From: Enoplolaimus lenunculus
Lineage: Eukaryota; Nematoda; Enoplea; Enoplida; Thoracostomopsidae
Direction of reading: 5' to 3'
NCBI GenBank assembly: GCA_030248215.1
Contig: JASANG010003044.1
Location: 62,001 to 126,000 of the forward strand
Length of the DNA: 64,000 nt
Shown: positions 57,701 to 64,000 of the stretch, piece after piece
How the letters are laid out: the number at the start of each line of letters is the position of its first letter
Numbering within the stretch: position 1 is the stretch's first letter
Program-made: the position numbers and the translations under genes
Notes under the pieces: model-generated
The model's input: the letters and a program-made list of their open reading frames with translations, nothing else
Told to the model about the DNA's origin: nothing
Database searches by the model: none

Positions 57701-60700
57701 TTTTGTCCTTCCCCTTTATTTGATGGCGTATAGGGAATTTGAGAAGTTCGTTCAATTTCACACGCAAGTATAATCGCATTCCAACGCTGATTCGTTTATA
57801 TTTAAAAAGCGCGAAAATTTTGCGCTCCAAGTGCCCAGTACCACCCCCAAGCGAAAGATCCAACGCGCGTCGGTACTTTTCGTCCCATGCATTTTTCGGT
57901 CAGTTGCACACACTTTTTAGAGTCATCATCGACTCTTGCTAGAATTAGTAATTAAATAAATGCAGTTATATAATCGGTGATGAGTATGTTGAAGTATATG
58001 TATAAATGTGATTCCTGTTTAAAATTTTAAAAACAGACAAAGATGACCGAAAATTTTACTGCAATTGACAATTTTTTACAATATAAAGATTCAAGGTATT
58101 CAATGTCTCACATTGTAAAATTTTGCTGAATTTCTAGTTCAGTTTTCGTGCAGTTTGTATCACTAAATAACTTAAATTTAGGCTGGGATTTCGGATACCG
58201 CAAAACTATCCAACGTTGGTACACACATAAAACTGCAAGCGAACTCGTTCAAATTATACTTCAAGCTGATGCAGCTCAACAGTCAGCAAAATCAGACGAA
58301 GGAAACAAAGACCAATCAAAATCTTCAATTTCAACAAGCGCAAACTCATCAGCTAATAAAAATGCGACATCGACTAGAAACTACGGCAATGCCAGTAATC
58401 AGACCAATCAAAACAGATCTACAGTACCGTCGTCTTACAAAAATGAGCCTTCATTCAAACGTTCAGATTATTCATCACGAAACCGTGAACCTAACTGCAG
58501 TCGAAACGAAAAACCAAAAAACCAGCAATCTGAAAATCCTCAAGCAACAAATCAAAACAACAAACCAGTTTCGAGGTTGAATCATAGTGATATCATGAAA
58601 CTATCAGCGCCACGGAAAACTGGCTTGGGACAAGGCGAATTTCAAGCGCTGACGTCATACTTAAACATTTCACGTCATTCACGGTCAGAAGTTGATGCAC
58701 AATCAACAGCGATGGTGGAAAGTGCTCCAACTACACCGAGATTAGTTGTTAATTTTGCACAGTCTGGGAAGCAAAATCAAGACCAGCCAAAGACTATGGG
58801 ATGCCCTAAAACCTCGCATGAACCAAGGCCTACAAGTGCTCGAACGGGGAACACAGAAAGATCAGCAAATTTATTACCACGTCAAGAATCTACATCTAAT
58901 TTCTCAAGGGAGCAGATGAAAGGAGAAAACGTTACCTCTGCAGTGGAGATCGAGCAACCTACAAGTGATCTATCAAGAACCTCATCCCAAGATAGCGTCG
59001 CGTTTAACAAACTGCCTCCAATTATTACCTATATGAATGATTTGGAACAATTACTGACAGCAACCGGTGTTGAAACTGCCGTTGAATTAATTGAAAAGCA
59101 CAATTTCGGTTTAAATTTAATTCCAAAATCAATTCTTGATCACAAAGATAGCAAACCGCTATGGGATGCGCTGTGTTCAAAATTGAAGCTATCGGAAATT
59201 GTTCAGAATTTAAACAAATTTGTTACCGTTCAGGTACTCGGGTATTTTAGTCGAATCTTGAACTTTATTGGCCAGTCTTCAACGTAAATTGAACTTTTAC
59301 CAATGTAACGACTAAATATATTTTATCGCCTTAATCACCAAATGCCGTCGGCCAAGCCGATTTAAACAAGACGTATTACAGCAGTATGAAACCAAACAAA
59401 AATTAAATCTAAGCTTAAGCCTATGCCTAAACATGAGCGTAAGTCGAGCTGCGCCGTTATCTTGGCAATACAGTGTCAAGAACTGGCAAAAGTGCTTGAT
59501 ATCTTAACCTAAATTATTGGCCCAATTGTCCCAAGAGAATAAATTACGGCTTACGGAGAACTGTAAAACCTCTCAGTCGAACTAATTTAAAAATGATTGA
59601 AAGGGTAAATAATTCTAAATACGAGCAACGCAGGTAATCAAATGAGGTTATAAACAATCAATTGATTTGATATTCAATTTTAGGTACAAGGTCGAGATGA
59701 ATATCGCAGTTTCTACTCGTCTTCAAAGTATTCAAGCAACACAAATTTATCAGCATCATACAACAGCGGGACAACGGGATATCGTTCTTCATACAGTAGC
59801 GGATATAGTTCAGGTTTATATATATAAGTATATATATATCGTAGGACAATCTGCTATTTAAGTCAATCATGGCCTAGGTCCATCGGTTATTCTGAGCAAA
59901 TAGCAGTTCGGCCTAAGCCAAAAAGTGATTGTGAGATGTTGCAAAATAAACGTAACGTAAAACCAACCTTGACAGTTTAACGGTATTGCGTCCGTCCAAA
60001 TAACCAAATCTGATTGGTCTATAAGTCCAGTAACAGTTTAGAATAGGACAAACTGCTATATATGCATAAAATAGCAGATTGGTCTAGGCCAAATGGTAAT
60101 TGACTTAAATAGCAGATTGGCTCGCGACATATATGCATATAAACAATAAAAAATTGTCACAGTGTTCAATTTTAAGGCTTTCATTCTTTCAAGTATCTTG
60201 CAATATCTCATGGTCCGACAGACTCGTGCTTTATCACTCGATAAACTCCGCGGTTGGGGATCCGGGCTAAGAAGGGGTCTATATTGGAGGACAAAATTAA
60301 TTGTTAAAACTCCAATGTATCCAAAGGTTCATTTTTTGGGAGCTTTAATACAAATATGTGTTTCTACTTGCTCGCTCGTTTTGCTCACGAAATTTTTTGA
60401 TGCCAATGTCTCAAATTCCTCGACTTAGTCACCATATGCGGTACAAAATACACCTTATTTTTAGTGAAAATGACCATCGGTCCGATATCGGAGGACACCG
60501 TTCAGCAATACACACAATACTGCATGAATAAATATAAAATTATGTGTTTTAGGTACTGCAACATCGAGTACAACTCATTCGAGTAGTATCACAACAGGGA
60601 ACGAACGAAAAAACAGCTATTCCACTCTTGGGCTCAGTGAAACAAATTCTAGTCGCCGAAGTACACCAGATACATCGTCTCAGTCAAGTCCAACGCTTGG

Positions 60701-62297
60701 TGGAGACAAAAAGGCGCAATCCGTAGCTGCATCGGTGACGAATGGACAAAAGACTATCGTCGAGGAAGAGGAAAACGTAAGCAAAGTAGCTGAATGTTTC
60801 AGCAAACGTAAAAGTCCATTTTATCTGTTTTTTCAGAAATTTCTGGAAGAACATATCGCCTTTATACCATCTGCATACACCCCTGGTGTAACATCTGCAC
60901 TGTAAATTCCAGTGTGTTGATTTTAACTTAGAATGAGTTGAACCAACTTAGAAGCCTGAGCTCTGAATTAGGTCTTTTAGAACTCCGAATTCTGAATTGA
61001 TTTAAGAATTCTGAGTAAATTAATCAACTTACTCGTAATTAAATCAGCTCATAGCGAATTAATATGTACTGCAACTAAACTCAGAAATGACGAAAAATCA
61101 CTAATTCTATCTGAGTTGATTAATCAACTCACTGGAATTTACTGTGTGCAATATAGTTTGAACCGATTGAATGTACTGATAAAACTCTTACAAAAATGAT
61201 TTCGATTTGATTGACATAATTGTAACGTCAAGTGAGTTAATTTTAAATGAGAATGAATGATTTTAACCCAAAATTAGTTGAATTTATACTTTCATAAGCT
61301 TGAGCTCTGACCTATTTTGGGAAGAACGTGTAGAAAAACACGCACTGACGGACCAAAGGAGGGCGATCAAGGCCTTGGTCAGAAAAATCGTTAATTCGAC
61401 ACTAAACAACACACCAATTTTTGACAGAAAAGCTTAATTTTAAATATCTACAATTTACTCACTTTACAGCAATTGTCGCCGCGAGATGAGTCACGACCGG
61501 CAATTTACAGTCGACTAATGAGTACCGCAGCGTACATGCAATTTCTAGCCGTTCATCCAATGCAATTTTTGCTCGCTCTTGCGCGTTACCAAGACGATAA
61601 GCTAATCGACATCAGGGGACATCGAATTCAATGTGACGAACAACTGGTGAACAACCTCGAAAAAGGATTTCGAATGAGCGTATCAAGGGTGCCTCCGTTA
61701 GAAAAGCGAATCCTAATCGCAATAGATACACGATGTTCAATGGAATACCATAAAATTGCAAACGACGTTGTATCGTGCAAGTCAGCGTGCGCTGCAATTT
61801 CGCAATATTTTCTCAACACCGCTGGTGATAGCGCAAGCGCGGTCCAGTCTGCGTCTAGCGCAAAAACCAACATCGACTCTTGTTTTTCATCAAAAGTAGA
61901 ATGTTACGCGTTTGGTTCAGGCAAACTTAACCCGTTACCATTTCAATCACACTGGCCGTTGAACAAAATCATACAACAAACAACCTCGTCAAGTGTCAGT
62001 GTGTTTGATGTTACCAAAATAATTGAATTTGCACATGATTATTGCCGAAAAATTGACCTGTTTATTGCACTTACCGACGATTCGGCAGAATGCTCGGGAC
62101 GATGCCCGTTTCAAGTGCTCACAGAGTATCGGCGAACATCAAAGATGGCCGACGCTCGGCTTGTGTTAGTTAATTTAGCAGCAACTCCAAAGCGGTCAGG
62201 CATTATCGACCCTTCTGATCCTGGGTCGCTACAAATTATTGGATTTGACGCGAACACTGTTGATGTTATTCGTGCGTTTGCACTTGGGTTATTTTAA
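54720..62297 (+). CDS. rop-1: Ro60 (TROVE and vWA domain) RNA-binding protein, about 800 aa
   Basis: Exons 54720-54806, 55363-55519, 57107-57385, 58182-59233 and 61470-62297 join in phase to about 800 codons (human Ro60 has 538). Stretches match human Ro60 in order: exon 2 TWEFDPYCALRRKL; across the exon 2/3 join IESGRGQDVLRCLREL; exon 3 IALALCATHSTD; exons 3/4 GWDFGYRKTIQRWY; exon 4 RLNHSDIMKLS, VELIEKHNFGLN and LNKFVTVQ; exon 5 FLAVHPMQFLLALARYQ and GFDANTVDVIRAFALGLF. Ro60 is a ring of HEAT-like repeats closed by a vWA-like domain; it binds Y RNAs and the ends of misfolded small RNAs. Two Ser/Asn/Gln-rich insertions (together over 200 aa) interrupt the ring in exon 4. The metal-site motif is altered (AIDTRCSM). 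The open frame extends upstream of this ATG to acceptor TTTTAG at 54644, so the start is uncertain. A polyadenylation signal AATAAA lies at 62429. Confidence 0.9.
54871..55120. repeat. AATTCCAGTGAGTTGATT palindromic MITE (family O)
   Basis: Arms TTAGTTGATTAACCAACTCT and TCAACTCATAATGGGATTTA flank the shared interior. In Ro60 intron 1. Confidence 0.75.
55566..55774. repeat. TTAGGC-bearing MITE (family T)
   Basis: Left GGCCAATGCGAAGAATGAAG, core with CCTAAG units, right CCACCTTTGATCTGAATGG. It starts about 46 bases after the Ro60 exon 2 donor, and the exon 2 reading frame runs open into it. Confidence 0.75.
56425..56494. repeat. ACTTAAGTA palindrome cluster
   Basis: Five or so copies of TACTTAAGTA/ATTACTTAA arranged in both senses, able to fold. 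In Ro60 intron 2. The rest of 55775-57106 has no recognised repeat apart from GTAGGGTTAA/ACACGTGTCA motifs at 56010-56155. Confidence 0.6.
59684..59813 (+). CDS. Candidate cassette exon B of the Ro60 gene (Ser/Tyr-rich)
   Basis: Bounded by acceptor AATTTTAG and donor GTTTAT. It encodes VQGRDEYRSFYSSSKYSS followed by more Ser/Tyr/Gly repeats. It starts in phase with the end of exon 4 (59233) and ends in phase 1, matching candidate exon C. Low-complexity but strikingly free of stops and in phase. Not present in vertebrate Ro60. Confidence 0.5.
60553..60776 (+). CDS. Candidate cassette exon C of the Ro60 gene (Ser/Thr-rich)
   Basis: Acceptor GTGTTTTAG, donor GTAAGC. It reads TATSSTTHSSSITTGNERKN and on to TNGQKTIVEEEEN. 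Phase 1 in and phase 0 out, so B plus C (354 bases, 118 aa) can be included or skipped without changing the frame of the last exon at 61470. Confidence 0.5.
60837..60905 (+). CDS. Candidate alternative terminal exon D of the Ro60 gene
   Basis: After acceptor TTTTTTCAG, in phase with exon C, it encodes KFLEEHIAFIPSAYTPGVTS and two further residues before TAA. The stop is supplied by the left end of a family O MITE. Use of this exon would give a Ro60 lacking the vWA-like domain. Speculative. Confidence 0.3.
   Translation, partial: KFLEEHIAFIPSAYTPGVTSAL
60898..61146. repeat. AATTCCAGTGAGTTGATT palindromic MITE (family O), intact ends
   Basis: Left CACTGTAAATTCCAGTGTGT; right AACTCACTGGAATTTACTGT, then G. 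A half copy with the same interior words (AAGCTTGAGCTCTGACC) follows at about 61215-61310. Both lie in the last Ro60 intron. Confidence 0.88.
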
Positions 62298-63048
62298 ACC
62301 TCGCTGCGCATTTGTTGTCATACTTCTGTTTTATCGAATATTAAAAACTTTAGCTTTCATTTTAGCCTAAATCTAGTTGAGTAACATAGTTTGCTGCTGT
62401 GAAATTTTATAACAGGAAAGAGTTTTTAAATAAATTACAGTGCGTTTGATTGTGCGAGATGGGTTTTTTATTTTTGAAATATATGTTTAAACTTTTATTC
62501 CACGATTCACTATGAAATTTATCCAAAATCTTAAAAATTTCGATGCATCCGCCATTCCGGAGAATATTTGCACGCATCAATAACGTTGGCAGAAAACTAA
62601 AACATCTTTGAAACTTTTATACTTCAATATCGGTTTTTGTTATTTTGTGCCCCATCCGTTTCCTTTATTTTTACCATCCGTTTACGCCCTGGTCAAAACC
62701 AGGGGCGGATACAGAGGGGGTGGGGTAAAATCTTATGATAATATGGTAAGATTACGTCTAAAATTTATAGTTTTGTACCACGAAATCAACGTTGTCTCCT
62801 CGCTCGCTTGCTCGCGTATGGCCTTTCATGAGATATACCAGCGGCGCCGAAAGCTAGTTAATATTGTATGGTTGCACAATGGTAGATAGCTAAAATGATC
62901 GGATGCTAGAATGTTATTTTGCCAAAATCACACTGTTTTGAGAATAAGTGTGACAGACAAGTTGCTCCTGTGAATGGAAATATTCATTATAGTTCTACAG
63001 TTACGTGAAAGGTTTTTCGCTGTTCAAATCCAGTGAGAATGACATCGT
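62298..63048. other. Ro60 3' flank; no gene seen
   Basis: AATAAA at 62429. A GGGGCGGATACAGAGGGGGTG-like repeat edge at about 62700 is followed by ATGGTAAGATTACG, resembling other repeat ends in the window. Confidence 0.4.
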
Positions 63049-63303
63049 TTATGTCAGCCACTGGTAAAGTATCAACGATACCGGGATAAATGCTTTTATT
63101 ATCATCATTTGGTTTAATCGTTTTGTGTCTTTGCGGACTTCAACAGTACCTGAGCGAACAGGGGTGGGGCCCTTGAAACCAGAATTCCTTCGTGTTTTAT
63201 CTGATGTTTTCCGAGTTCTTGCTCGTTTTCGATAGCAGCGAGGACATCCTTCCAAATTTTTACACAAAAGTTGCAAAATGGTGAACCTAGAAAGTGAATC
63301 CAT
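63049..63303 (-). CDS. Doubtful open frame, 84 codons
   Basis: Begins at an ATG (MDSLSRFTILQLLCKNLEG) and includes a basic stretch (RCYRKRARTRKTSDKTRRN) followed by a possible donor GTACTG after TPVRS. No family recognised. It points toward the Ro60 3' end and starts 86 bases from the plus-strand candidate at 63390. Confidence 0.25.
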   Translation of the reverse strand: MDSLSRFTILQLLCKNLEGCPRCYRKRARTRKTSDKTRRNSGFKGPTPVRSGTVEVRKDTKRLNQMMIIKAFIPVSLILYQWLT

Positions 63304-63389
63304 TTTTAAAATGAATCACACTTCGCGCGCAGCGGCAAATTTTCTTGACTTTTCCGCTAAAGTAGCTGAACAGCTCTTATTTTCTGTGA

Positions 63390-63670
63390 ATGCTTACACA
63401 ACCTTCATATGATCCAGCAGGGGAGACAGCACATGGCACACCTCACTCCAAAACTTTTTTAAAACCGTTCTTGAATATTTCATTTCGGGTGAGTTATCTT
63501 ACGAAAAATTGTAGGCCATTGAGTGTAGCAAGAGAAAATATTTGTTAACTTTTTAGGAACCTGACGGTTATTTAAAGATCTTTGTAGTGCGTGAAGTCAT
63601 CCAAAGAATTATGGCATGGCAGAAGAATGTCAACAACGCGTGCAAGAAGCCAGACGCATTTCAAAACTAG
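63390..63670 (+). CDS. Small two-exon candidate gene, unrecognised
   Basis: Exon 63390-63488 starts with ATG (MLTQPSYDPAGETAHG) and ends at CGG before donor GTGAGT. Exon 63557-63670 follows acceptor TTTTTAG and encodes EPDGYLKIFVVREVIQRIM, then AWQKNVNNACKKPDAFQN and a stop. Both are phase 0 and together give 70 aa. No family recognised. A further acceptor (TTTGTTTCAG, exon from 63984) lies at the right edge, so the true gene may extend beyond the window. Confidence 0.35.
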
Positions 63671-64000
63671 CAGTTTTTGTTTCAACCGGTTAGGATGGGG
63701 GTTTCCTTTAGGAGTAATTAGGTCCCCCCAAAAAAGGAAATGAGGGTGGCTGCTCCGGCCCTTAACCTCAAATATGTTTTAACGTTCGAAGCCATGAAAC
63801 TGTTCGTTTCGCAGTTGCGGTAGTGTTGGATTGAGCAAATAAAGTTTGCTCAACCTAACACTTCATACTGGTGTGGCTCTGAAAGTTGCAATTGCCTTTT
63901 AATTGCCATTTAGGACCATATTAATGAAAGGAATATTTAATTTTTTTCATCACTTTCGAATCTAGTATTTATATTTGTTTCAGGCCTCAATTCAGTTGGC

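Overview
This is a eukaryotic, AT-rich, intron-rich stretch that most likely comes from a nematode. Two independent signs support this. It carries a complete cuticle-collagen gene of the nematode type (Col_cuticle_N membrane segment, RHKR processing site, Gly-X-Y blocks split by cysteine clusters). It is also full of interstitial TTAGGC arrays, the nematode telomere repeat. The species cannot be told from the sequence.

Layout, left to right. 0-4.4 kb: dispersed repeats, including a nested insertion. 4.3-5.8 kb (minus): a two-exon gene for an unrecognised 257-aa protein whose last codons lie inside a repeat. 6-10.7 kb: repeats only. 11.2-28.0 kb (minus): a five-exon gene for a giant MAP6/SAXO-family microtubule-associated protein of about 4,114 aa; one 11.4-kb exon holds about 104 tandem 33-aa modules arranged in an 18-fold, 594-bp (6 x 33 aa) higher-order repeat. 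28-43.6 kb: no convincing gene, but an inverted duplicate of the 3-4.4 kb repeat, a 65-bp satellite and many MITEs. 43.7-47.4 kb (minus): a four-exon cuticle collagen, 306 aa. 47.5-54.6 kb: repeats. 54.7-62.3 kb (plus): a five-exon Ro60/TROVE gene (about 800 aa, against 538 in human) with long disordered insertions, two extra in-frame cassette exons and a degenerate metal site in its vWA-like domain. 63-64 kb: a small two-exon candidate gene running toward the right edge.

The genes are not an operon and show no obvious joint function: a structural microtubule protein, an extracellular-matrix protein and an RNA-chaperone protein. What links the window is its transposon load. At least five MITE families recur. 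The commonest has GGCC-ended inverted repeats around TTAGGC arrays and sits in all three collagen introns, in introns 1 and 2 of the giant gene and in intron 2 of the Ro60 gene. No retroviral, LTR or capsid-bearing element was recognised.

Exon boundaries were read by eye from GT/AG sites, phase agreement and remembered family sequences. No alignment or database search was run.
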